This document shows, one piece after another, positions 1-7,013 of a DNA stretch of 64,000 nt. The translations under genes and the position numbers were made by a program. Origin of the DNA: Bradyrhizobium sp. CCBAU 51627 (GTDB taxonomy: Bacteria > Pseudomonadota > Alphaproteobacteria > Rhizobiales > Xanthobacteraceae); assembly GCF_028128765.1 (NCBI RefSeq), contig NZ_LBJG01000022.1:113014-177013 (forward strand), read 5' to 3'. Within the stretch, counting starts at the first letter, position 1, and each line of letters opens with the position of its first letter. A model generated the notes under the pieces. It ran no database searches. It was not told the DNA's origin and saw only the letters and a list, made by a program, of their open reading frames with translations.

Positions 1-149
1 ACGTTGCGCTGCCCCAGCAAACCGGTTGTGCCGACGACGTTCCACCCGATGCGGCGCCACCGCATCAACTCTCCGCCGAACGTCGGGGGTTCCCGCCCTC
101 ATCGCCAGCGGCTATTGGAAGGTGCCGTTGCTTGTTCGAGGGACGACGC
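1..149. other. Left edge, no gene called
   Basis: No convincing coding region is visible. The last bases before position 150 carry the ribosome-binding region of the following tupA-like gene. Any gene to the left lies outside the window. Confidence 0.5.
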
Positions 150-959
150 ATGAGAAAGCTTGCCGCTATCGCAACACTCCTGTTCTGGTCGACATGCGCA
201 TACGCGCAGGATCGCACCATCACGGTGGCCTCGACGACGTCGACGGAACAATCGGGCTTGTTCGGCTACCTGCTGCCGCTGTTCACGAAAGAGAAGGGCA
301 TCGCCGTAAAGGTCGTCGCCGTCGGCACGGGCCAGGCCCTGGATATCGGTCGGCGTGGCGATGCGGACGTGGTGTTCGTCCATGACAGGGTGGCGGAAGA
401 CAAGTTCATGACCGAAGGGCAGGGCGTGAAGCGCTACGACGTGATGTACAATGACTTTGTCATTGTCGGACCGAAGAGCGATCCCGCCCACATTGCCGGC
501 GACAAGGACGTTGCCGATGCGCTCCGCAAGATCGCCGCGGCCAAGGCGCCGTTCATTTCGCGCGGCGACAAGTCCGGCACGCATGCCGCCGAGCTGAGAT
601 TGTGGAAAGAGGCAGGCGTCGACATCGCGACGGCCAAGGGCAGCTGGTATCGCGAGATCGGCCAGGGCATGGGGCCGGCGCTGAACATGGCATCGTCCTC
701 GAATGCGTACCTGCTGTCAGACCGCGGCACATGGCTGTCGTTCAAGAACCGTGGCGAGCTTGCAATCCTCACCCAGGGCGACAAGCGGCTGTTCAACCAA
801 TACGGCGTCATGCTGGTCAATCCCGACAAGCATCCTGATGTCAAGGCGAAGGACGGCCAGGCCTTCATCGACTGGCTGATCTCGCCGAAGGGCCAGGATG
901 CGATCGCCGGTTACAAGGTCGGCGGCGAGCAGCTATTTTTCCCCAACGCGTCCCACTAG
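150..959 (+). CDS. tupA: Tungstate-type ABC transporter substrate-binding protein (TupA-like)
   Basis: A 269-residue exported protein. Residues 1-19 form a signal peptide ending in the motif AYAQ. The mature protein opens with a strand followed by the run TTSTEQSGL, the oxyanion-contact motif seen in TupA-type tungstate binders; a second anion-loop-like stretch, SRGDKSGTH, lies mid-protein. The expected role is periplasmic capture of tungstate (possibly molybdate) for a cognate permease. A TTG start at 132 is in frame, but the ATG at 150 places the signal peptide at the N-terminus and is preferred. The permease gene lies on the opposite strand and the two 3' ends overlap by 27 bp, which is unusual for this family because tupABC are normally co-directional. 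No ATPase gene is adjacent. The family is clear; the choice of tungstate over molybdate is inferred. Confidence 0.85.
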   Translation: MRKLAAIATLLFWSTCAYAQDRTITVASTTSTEQSGLFGYLLPLFTKEKGIAVKVVAVGTGQALDIGRRGDADVVFVHDRVAEDKFMTEGQGVKRYDVMYNDFVIVGPKSDPAHIAGDKDVADALRKIAAAKAPFISRGDKSGTHAAELRLWKEAGVDIATAKGSWYREIGQGMGPALNMASSSNAYLLSDRGTWLSFKNRGELAILTQGDKRLFNQYGVMLVNPDKHPDVKAKDGQAFIDWLISPKGQDAIAGYKVGGEQLFFPNASH

Positions 960-1631
960 CAGGAAGGCGACGGTCGAGACGGCGACGCTGAGCGCAAGCA
1001 GGATCAGCCCGAGACCCAGTGCCAGCGGCAGGTCGCCCTTGCTGGTTTCCAGCGCGATCGCGGTCGTCATCGTGCGGGTAAAACCGCTGATATTGCCGCC
1101 AACGATGATGATGGCGCCGACTTCGGCGATCGCGCGCCCGAACGCGGCGAGGAAGGCCGTCAGCAGCGAAGTCCGGCCGAGCGCGAACAAGAGGCCGATG
1201 CTGCGCAATATCGAGAGCCCGTCGATCCGCGCGAGGTCGCCATACTCGGCCCACAACAGGCTCGCTGGCCGGTGCACCAGCGCGACCACGATCGGGGTCG
1301 CCAGCAGCGTCTGCGCGATCACCATGGCTGTCGGCGTGAACAACAGGCCCGCCGCCCCGAGCGGGCCGGATCGCGACAACATCAGATAAAGCGCAAGCCC
1401 CACCACGACCGGCGGCAGGCCAAGCAGCGCATTGGTCAGAACGATGATGACCTGCCGGCCACGAAAGCGGGCAATCGCTAGCAGGGCCCCGAGTGGAGCG
1501 CCGAGCAGCAGTGCGACGACGCTGGCCGTCAGGCTGACACGCACCGACAGCGCGACGATGCTGAGCAGCTCGGGATCGGCTTCCCCAATCAGCGTGAACG
1601 CGGCGGCAATGGATCGTGCGAAATCGTTCAT
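933..1631 (-). CDS. tupB: Tungstate-type ABC transporter permease (TupB-like)
   Basis: A 232-residue inner-membrane permease with about five or six hydrophobic segments. It resembles the TupB/ModB-like permeases: the N-terminal half contains SVRVSLTASVVALLLGAPLG, and the run EVGAIIIVGGNI in the C-terminal half matches the cytoplasmic coupling-loop region (E-V-G-A) of this family. It would pair with the binding protein on the opposite strand. It lies 136 bp downstream of aqpS on the same strand, so read-through from the ars operon is possible; I see no terminator between them. A TupC-type ATPase gene is absent from the visible locus, so the transporter must use an ATPase encoded elsewhere. Confidence 0.85.
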   Translation of the reverse strand: MNDFARSIAAAFTLIGEADPELLSIVALSVRVSLTASVVALLLGAPLGALLAIARFRGRQVIIVLTNALLGLPPVVVGLALYLMLSRSGPLGAAGLLFTPTAMVIAQTLLATPIVVALVHRPASLLWAEYGDLARIDGLSILRSIGLLFALGRTSLLTAFLAAFGRAIAEVGAIIIVGGNISGFTRTMTTAIALETSKGDLPLALGLGLILLALSVAVSTVAFLLVGRVGEK

Positions 1632-1767
1632 CCGGCCCGACGCCTCAGGGCCAAGCCGAATGACATGGAATCGTCGATGTCGTGGCTGCGATGTCGCTTC
1701 ACGCTGGTTCCTGCCGTCCCCGCCGGGAGTCAGAGAATACAGAGGACGAGCGGTTTGGACACTCTCT

Positions 1768-2454
1768 TCATTCGTCGCTGGGAGCGTGCTTCACGCTTGC
1801 TTCGCCCCACAGCCAGCTCGCAAGCGGTATGGCGACGGCCGCCCCGATGAGCTGCGCGGCGATGAAGGCCGGCACGCCGTCCGGGGCGATGCCTGCAAAG
1901 GTGTCGGATAAGGACCGGGCGATGGTGACCGCTGGATTGGCGAACGACGTCGAGGCCGTGAACCAATAAGCGGATGTGATGTAGAGGCCGACCGCATAGG
2001 GAACGGCTGCCGAGGCTCGCGATGCCACGCCCAAAATCGTCAGCAACAGGCCGAGGGTTGCCACCGCCTCGGCGAGCCACTGTCCTATCCCGCCCCGTTC
2101 CGTCAGCGAGGCCTGGAGGACGGAAAGCCCGAACATCAGATGTGCGATCCACACGCCGACGATTGCGCCGGCGATTTGTGCCGCGATGTAGATCGTCGCC
2201 TCGATCCAGGGCGTCTCACCGCGCACCGCCAAGGCCAGCGTCACGGCCGGATTGAAGTGTGCGCCCGAGACGGGAGCAAACGTCAGGATCAGCACGACGA
2301 GAATGGCGCCCGTGGCGATCGTGTTGCAGAGGAGTGCCAGCGCGACGTTTCCGCCCGCGAGCCGTTGGGCCATGATTCCCGAGCCGACCACCGCAGCGAG
2401 CAGGAACGCCGTTCCAAGCCATTCGGCAACAGCACGCTGTGCAAGGCCCGGCAT
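1768..2454 (-). CDS. aqpS: Aquaglyceroporin of the ars operon (AqpS-like)
   Basis: A 228-residue MIP-family channel with six hydrophobic segments and two NPA-type half-helices, both reading NPAVT (FNPAVT near residue 68 and NPAVTIARSL near residue 173). It is the last gene of arsR-arsI-arsC-aqpS and overlaps the arsC stop by one base (TGATG), which suggests translational coupling. In Sinorhizobium, AqpS sits in an ars operon and lets arsenite made by ArsC leave the cell down its gradient. The same role is inferred here, since no ArsB or Acr3 pump gene is present. A general glycerol or water channel is possible, but the context favours arsenite. Confidence 0.85.
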   Translation of the reverse strand: MPGLAQRAVAEWLGTAFLLAAVVGSGIMAQRLAGGNVALALLCNTIATGAILVVLILTFAPVSGAHFNPAVTLALAVRGETPWIEATIYIAAQIAGAIVGVWIAHLMFGLSVLQASLTERGGIGQWLAEAVATLGLLLTILGVASRASAAVPYAVGLYITSAYWFTASTSFANPAVTIARSLSDTFAGIAPDGVPAFIAAQLIGAAVAIPLASWLWGEASVKHAPSDE

Positions 2455-2864
2455 CAGGCGTCGCGATCCAGCCGCACGTGCTCGCCGTCTTCCTTGACGA
2501 ACTCGCCCTGCTGCGGGGGGAGGAGGTCCAGCACCAGTTCGGAAGGACGACAGAGCTTGACGCCCTTCGGCGTGACCACGATCGGACGGTTGATCAGGAT
2601 CGGATGCGCCATCATGGCCTCGAGGAGCTGATCGTCCGTCAGATCAGGGTTGTCGAGACCGAGTTCGGCATATGGCGTGCCCTTTTCGCGAAGAAGGTCG
2701 CGGACGGAAAGACCCATGCGGGCGACGAGTTGCTGCAACAGCGCTCGCGACGGCGGCGTCTTCAGATACTCGATCACATGCGGCTCGATCCCGGCGTGCC
2801 GGATGATCGCAAGCGTGTTGCGCGAAGTACCGCAGGCAGGATTGTGGTAGATGATGGCGTCCAT
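2454..2864 (-). CDS. arsC: Arsenate reductase (glutaredoxin-type ArsC)
   Basis: A 136-residue ArsC of the glutaredoxin-coupled (plasmid R773-like) family, which reduces arsenate to arsenite with GSH. The catalytic cysteine is C11 in HNPACGTSRNTL. The conserved arginine-rich anion site appears later as INRPIV and CRPSE. The length is typical for the family. It sits 17 bp downstream of arsI and overlaps aqpS by one base, so it is co-transcribed from the ArsR-controlled promoter at 3736. Confidence 0.93.
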   Translation of the reverse strand: MDAIIYHNPACGTSRNTLAIIRHAGIEPHVIEYLKTPPSRALLQQLVARMGLSVRDLLREKGTPYAELGLDNPDLTDDQLLEAMMAHPILINRPIVVTPKGVKLCRPSELVLDLLPPQQGEFVKEDGEHVRLDRDA

Positions 2865-2881
2865 CGTGCAGATCCCGGATA

Positions 2882-3379
2882 TCAGCAGCAGGCCGATGAC
2901 GACGGCTTCGCAACGGACTGCGGCGCGCAGCAGGCCGATTGCTTGTCTGGTTGCTTCTCTTGCCGATTCCCGTGGGCAACTCGCGCGCCATTCTCGCCGG
3001 TGCCGTCGCCATAGTCGGTGCTTTCGCCCGTGGTGTGAAAAGTTTCCCAGGCAATTCCCGCGGGATCGTCGATCCAGGATTTCTCGGACTTCGCATAACA
3101 GCAGGTGGTCTGACCTTGTTCGACGACATTGCCGCCGGCCTGGCGCAGCCGCGCATAAACCTCCTGGAGCTCGTCGCCGGTCTCGACCTGGATGCCGAGG
3201 TGATCGAGGCCGGGCGCGCGTCCGCGCGTCGAGATTGCAAAATTCACGCGGGGGTCATCGAGCATCCATTTGGCGTAGTCGGACTTCACCACTGAAGGCG
3301 CGCTTGCGAACAGGGCAGAATAGAATCCGATGGAGCGGGAAAGGTCGTCGACGGACACGTGAACATGCAGGCGCTTCAT
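2882..3379 (-). CDS. arsI: ArsI/CadI-family organoarsenical C-As lyase
   Basis: A 165-residue glyoxalase/VOC-fold protein. It starts MKRLHVHVSV with a histidine pair near the N-terminus, has LDHLGIQV at about residue 58-65, and a C-terminal glutamate region (IAWETFHT), the positions used for the Fe(II) triad. The vicinal cysteines C93-C94 in GQTTCCYAKSEKSW are the thiol pair that binds methylarsenite in ArsI. ArsI cleaves the C-As bond of trivalent methylated or aromatic arsenicals. The ATG at 3379 is chosen because the family N-terminus begins there, 12 bp after the arsR stop, although a longer frame runs back over arsR. Cadmium-induced CadI proteins share the fold, but the ars context favours ArsI. 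Confidence 0.88.
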   Translation of the reverse strand: MKRLHVHVSVDDLSRSIGFYSALFASAPSVVKSDYAKWMLDDPRVNFAISTRGRAPGLDHLGIQVETGDELQEVYARLRQAGGNVVEQGQTTCCYAKSEKSWIDDPAGIAWETFHTTGESTDYGDGTGENGARVAHGNRQEKQPDKQSACCAPQSVAKPSSSACC

Positions 3380-3390
3380 GATCTGTCCTT

Positions 3391-3735
3391 TCAGGCCGGA
3401 GTCTTGCTGCGCTTTCGCGCGGGTTTCGAAGACGCGGCGGGCGCGCATGACACGCCGCCGCAGCAGTTTTCCGTGAGGAAGCCGACCAGCGCGTTCATGG
3501 TCTCGAACCGCGCCGCATAGACCATCGAGCGTCCCTCGCGCCGGACCGTGGCAAGGCCGGCCATCCGCAGCCGGTCGAAGTGAAACGTCAGCGTGTTGGG
3601 CGCCAGATCCAGCGCTTCCGCGATCGCACCGGCGGTCATGCCCGCTGGGCCGGCCTGCACCAGCAGGCGGAACACGTCGAGACGGTTGTCCTGAGCCAGC
3701 GCGGCGAGCGCCGCGACGGCATCTGTCTTTTCCAT
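3391..3735 (-). CDS. arsR: Arsenic-responsive ArsR/SmtB repressor
   Basis: A 114-residue winged-helix repressor (winged helix about residues 5-80). The C-terminal tail carries NCCGGVSC, so cysteines 91, 92 and 97 form a three-thiol As(III) site. This resembles the C-terminal metalloid site of the Acidithiobacillus ferrooxidans ArsR rather than the helix-3 CxC site of the E. coli protein. First gene of arsR-arsI-arsC-aqpS. A perfect inverted repeat lies directly over its start region and is the likely operator, giving autoregulation. Confidence 0.92.
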   Translation of the reverse strand: MEKTDAVAALAALAQDNRLDVFRLLVQAGPAGMTAGAIAEALDLAPNTLTFHFDRLRMAGLATVRREGRSMVYAARFETMNALVGFLTENCCGGVSCAPAASSKPARKRSKTPA

Positions 3736-3755
3736 ATTTCAACGATTATTGAAAT
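3736..3755 (-). promoter_or_regulatory. ArsR operator (inverted repeat)
   Basis: A perfect 7-bp inverted repeat, ATTTCAA-N6-TTGAAAT, begins one base upstream of the arsR start codon. Its position and AT-rich palindromic form fit an ArsR/SmtB operator. Binding here would block transcription of the whole ars operon, and As(III) would release it. Confidence 0.75.
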
Positions 3756-3812
3756 AATGGCGGGCTGTCAAGCTCCGCCGGTCTGCCGGCGAAACACCAG
3801 GTCAAGCCCCGT

Positions 3813-4385
3813 CCATGAAAATATTCCGCTTTACCGAATTTCGGAAATATCGTATATGTCTTTCACCTCACCCGGCACGAGGGGCGGATCGCGAGTCGTC
3901 CGGTACGTGGGTGAGTTGCGGTGGACGCGGGCGCGCGTCGGCACGCAAGGGCCGGAAGCAGGGCGAGCGGAGGATTGAGCCGAACCTCGTGAGCTTCCGC
4001 CGCGTGTGACGAACGGCGCGGGCTGCGTACGGCAAAACCGTGTGGTCCTGACTGTCGTTGCTACAGTCAAGCCTTGCGGAAGGCGGCATGAGGCCAACCG
4101 GCCGTTGCCGTCAGCTTTTCGCAAGGCGACGGAGGCCAGAGGGAATTCGGCTCCGGGGAGGGCACGGCATAAGCCGTCAAACCACTCGCGCAGGGAAGGT
4201 CGGGATGTCCTGGCTGCCCTGTACGCCGCTGTGCAGTTTTCCAATGCGCTACACGCGCACAGCGGACCGCGGGTGCCAGCCGGCTCCCGGCCTTCCCTGC
4301 GCCCTCGGCAATCCGGGGGCGAGCCCAGCCGCAAAACTCGGGCCGATCAGGCCGCGAGAGCGCGAAATCATGCCCTTCGGCAGCG
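3813..4385. repeat. Dispersed intergenic repeat, copy A
   Basis: This 570-bp stretch has no credible gene, although several frames are open by chance. It is a diverged copy of 60049-60665. Shared landmarks in the same order are a hairpin near TTCCGCTTTACCGAA, the run TACGGCAAAACCGTGTGGTC, GTCGTTGCTAC, AATTCGGCTCC, GGCATAAGCCGTCAAACCAC, GACCGCGGGTGCCAG and TTCCCTGCGCCCTC. The two copies are co-oriented in the window and lie 56 kb apart. The remaining bases of the 3756-4530 gap hold only the leader of the next gene. Confidence 0.8.
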
Positions 4386-4530
4386 GAAAGGCGACTTTAT
4401 TCTCCCCACGGATGCGCTAAGGAAGAGCCTGGATGCGGTGCAGCACCGATGGCGGCCGCGGCTCGAAATTCAGGTCAAACCGGGCACGCCGCCAGAGGCT
4501 GGGCTCGCTCAACAAGAAGGACATCATTCC

Positions 4531-5382
4531 ATGATCAATACCGTTGGCATCATCGGAGCAGGCACAATGGGCAACGGCATCGCCCAAATCTGCGCCGCGG
4601 CCGGGCTGTCGGTCGTGATGGTCGACATTTCCGATGCGGCGGTGAACCGCGGCATTTCGACCGTCGGCGGCAGCCTCGAGCGCCTGGTCAAGAAGGAGAA
4701 GATCTCGGCGGCCGATCGCGAGGCGACGCTGAAGCGCATCACCGGCACCACCGATCGCGCCAAGCTTTCCGACTGCGATCTCGTCATCGAGGCCGCGACC
4801 GAAAACGAGGAGCTGAAGGTCAAGATCCTGAAGGACCTCTGCGCCACGCTGGCGCCGCGCACGCTCGTTGCGACCAACACCTCGTCGATTTCCATCACCA
4901 AGCTGGCCGCCGCAACCGATCGTCCGGATCGCTTCATCGGCATGCACTTCTTCAATCCGGTTCCGGTAATGGCGCTGCTGGAACTCATCCGCGGCCTGCA
5001 GACCTCGGACGACACCCACGCCAAGGCGCTCGAGTTCGCCCAGCGCGTCGGCAAGGTGGCGATCACGGCTAAGAACAGCCCGGGCTTCGCCGTCAACCGG
5101 ATCCTGTGCCCGATGATCAACGAGGCGATCTTCGCGCTCCAGGAGGGGATTGCGACGGCCGAGGAAATCGACGCCGGGATGAAGCTCGGCTGCAATCATC
5201 CGATCGGGCCACTGGCCCTGGCCGATCTCGTCGGTCTCGATACGATGCTTTCGGTGATGGAGGTCTTTTACAAGGGCTTCAACGACCCTAAGTACCGTCC
5301 AGCTCCCCTGCTCAAGGAAATGGTCGATGCCGGCCATCTCGGCCGCAAGACCGGGCAGGGTTTTTACACCTACGGCGCCTGA
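4531..5382 (+). CDS. 3-hydroxybutyryl-CoA dehydrogenase
   Basis: A 283-residue stand-alone 3-hydroxyacyl-CoA dehydrogenase that interconverts (S)-3-hydroxybutyryl-CoA and acetoacetyl-CoA with NAD(P). The Rossmann motif [10 protein letters not shown] is at residues 9-18. HFFNPVPVM (about 142-150) carries the catalytic histidine region, and [11 protein letters not shown] (about 183-193) begins the C-terminal substrate domain. Length is typical of Hbd/PaaH/FadB2 proteins. The in-frame extension upstream is repeat sequence, so the ATG at 4531, preceded by AGAAGGA, is chosen. It stands alone; the thiolase at 49002 could work with it. Confidence 0.93.
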   Translation: MINTVGIIGAGTMGNGIAQICAAAGLSVVMVDISDAAVNRGISTVGGSLERLVKKEKISAADREATLKRITGTTDRAKLSDCDLVIEAATENEELKVKILKDLCATLAPRTLVATNTSSISITKLAAATDRPDRFIGMHFFNPVPVMALLELIRGLQTSDDTHAKALEFAQRVGKVAITAKNSPGFAVNRILCPMINEAIFALQEGIATAEEIDAGMKLGCNHPIGPLALADLVGLDTMLSVMEVFYKGFNDPKYRPAPLLKEMVDAGHLGRKTGQGFYTYGA

Positions 5383-5511
5383 TCAAGGTGCAGGCGGCGG
5401 GTGTCGCGCCCGCCGCTCAATCCCGCAATTTGCGCTGCGACAAAGACGTCGCGCGCAATGGGCCGGACAATATCCGGCTGTGCGGGACAACGAAAACGGA
5501 ACACAAAGGAC

Positions 5512-5976
5512 ATGTCGGATCGACTGAAGGCCGAGCGGCAAGCTGCGGCCGAACGGCGGAACTTGCTGACCCAAGACGCGATCGAGCGGACCGGGATTAC
5601 CGAGGAGATGATCGGGGAACTCGTCATCCGTTTCTATGGCCGCGTGCGTGAGGACGCGCTGCTCGGGCCGGTGTTCGCGATCGTGCAGAATTGGGACGAG
5701 CATCTCGCCAAGCTGAGGGATTTCTGGTCGTCGGTCGTGCTGATGAGCGGCCGCTATCACGGCTCGCCAATGCGGGCGCATATGCCGCTCAGCCTGGTCG
5801 GTGATCATTTCGACCGCTGGCTCGACCTGTTCGAGCAGACGGCGCGCGAAGTCTGCCCGCCGCCGGCAGCTGCGTTATTTATCGACAAGGCCCGTCGCAT
5901 CGCCGACAGCTTTGAGATGGCGTCGGCAACGATCGCCGGCCGTATCGCGGTGCCGCGTCACCTGCTGAGGTCCTGA
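5512..5976 (+). CDS. Group III truncated haemoglobin
   Basis: A 154-residue 2-on-2 globin. The core runs TGITEEMIGELVIRFYGRVREDALLGPVF, then a conserved WDEHLAKLRDFWSSV helix, and MRAHMPLSLVGDHFDRWLDLF with the proximal-histidine region, all typical of the group III (P) trHb family. It probably binds O2 or NO in the cytoplasm; no reaction can be stated from sequence. ATG at 5512 is chosen with AAAGGA upstream, since the longer frame has no RBS and extra residues unlike the family. Confidence 0.88.
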   Translation: MSDRLKAERQAAAERRNLLTQDAIERTGITEEMIGELVIRFYGRVREDALLGPVFAIVQNWDEHLAKLRDFWSSVVLMSGRYHGSPMRAHMPLSLVGDHFDRWLDLFEQTAREVCPPPAAALFIDKARRIADSFEMASATIAGRIAVPRHLLRS

Positions 5977-6239
5977 GGACGACGCGTCTGCCGGCAAAAC
6001 GTGCAGTTGAATCGCGTTGAGGTTGCTCCGCCTCGCTCAGAGCGCGCCGCAGCATTCCTGCATCATCGGTCTGATCTGCAAAATCATCATGCCGATCGCG
6101 TGACATGACGTTGCAAAGGCAAAAACATGTTTGAATGCGCGCAACCGCATTCGCTCAAAGCGAGTAAAGCCATATTGATGCACTGCGGCGCCAATCCTTC
6201 GCCTTCATTTCGGCAGAGTTCCAGTGCCTGCTACTGTGC

Positions 6240-6896
6240 ATGTCGCGCGCATCATTCAGTACCTCCCCGTCATCCTCCGACAACACTGCGGAACCCGAAG
6301 CCGGTGTGAGTGCGGAGCAAACCCGTCGAGAGCTGCTGCTCGGTGCGCTCGCGACCACCGCCTGCCTCGGCTGTTGCGCACCAGCAAGGGCCGACGACGA
6401 TCAGCCGGGTGCCGACGAGCGGCCGCACCAAGGCGATCTGCTCGTCCTCTCCGAGGGCGACAACGAAGGTCAGCTCATCAAGCCTGACGACCTCAAGCTG
6501 GGCGGCCCCCCGGTCCGCGCCTGGCCGAAGGATCCGAAGAGCTCTGTCGTTCGCAGCGGCTCACGCCTGAACGAGGTTCTTGTCGTGAAGCTCGATCCGA
6601 ACGAGCTCGATGAGATCACGCGTGCACGCGCAGCCGACGGCATCGTTGCCTATTCGGCGGTCTGCGCTCATGCCGCCTGTCCGGTTACGGAATGGGTGAA
6701 GGCGGATCAGGGAGGCGACATGACCGTCTTCAAGTGTCCCTGCCACAACTCCGAATATGATCCACGCCAGGGCGCACAGGTCGTGTTCGGGCCCGCGCCG
6801 CGACGCCTCGCGGCATTGCCGCTGTCGTTAAGCGAAGGTTCGCTCACGGTCGCCGGTGGCTTCATCGGAAAGGTAGGTGGCGCGCAGCCGGGATGA
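6240..6896 (+). CDS. Exported Rieske [2Fe-2S] protein
   Basis: A 218-residue protein with a twin-arginine-type signal (TRRELLLGALATTA, residues 28-41) and a Rieske domain. Cluster ligands are C142 and H144 (CAHAAC) and C166 and H169 (CPCHNS). C147 and C168 supply the usual stabilising disulfide. It lies 117 bp upstream of a PQQ dehydrogenase gene on the same strand, with a 7-bp hairpin (6935-6952) between them. No cytochrome c gene accompanies this dehydrogenase, so the Rieske protein may be its electron acceptor in the periplasm. That role is inference; the Rieske assignment is firm. Confidence 0.88.
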   Translation: MSRASFSTSPSSSDNTAEPEAGVSAEQTRRELLLGALATTACLGCCAPARADDDQPGADERPHQGDLLVLSEGDNEGQLIKPDDLKLGGPPVRAWPKDPKSSVVRSGSRLNEVLVVKLDPNELDEITRARAADGIVAYSAVCAHAACPVTEWVKADQGGDMTVFKCPCHNSEYDPRQGAQVVFGPAPRRLAALPLSLSEGSLTVAGGFIGKVGGAQPG

Positions 6897-7013
6897 TGGA
6901 CGGTGCGGGATGTGCCCGCCTCACGGGAGGCCGCGTCCGCCGAGGGGCGGACGACGGGACGAACGACAACAATTCAAAAAAGAATTCAAGCGGATGAAAT
7001 AGGGGAAACGTCC

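Noticed and set aside
3831..4420. Several open frames of 60-170 codons in the gap before the 3-hydroxybutyryl-CoA dehydrogenase
   Set aside because: They lie in a repeat that also occurs at 60049-60665, where the frames differ; protein composition is R/P/A-rich and has no RBS.
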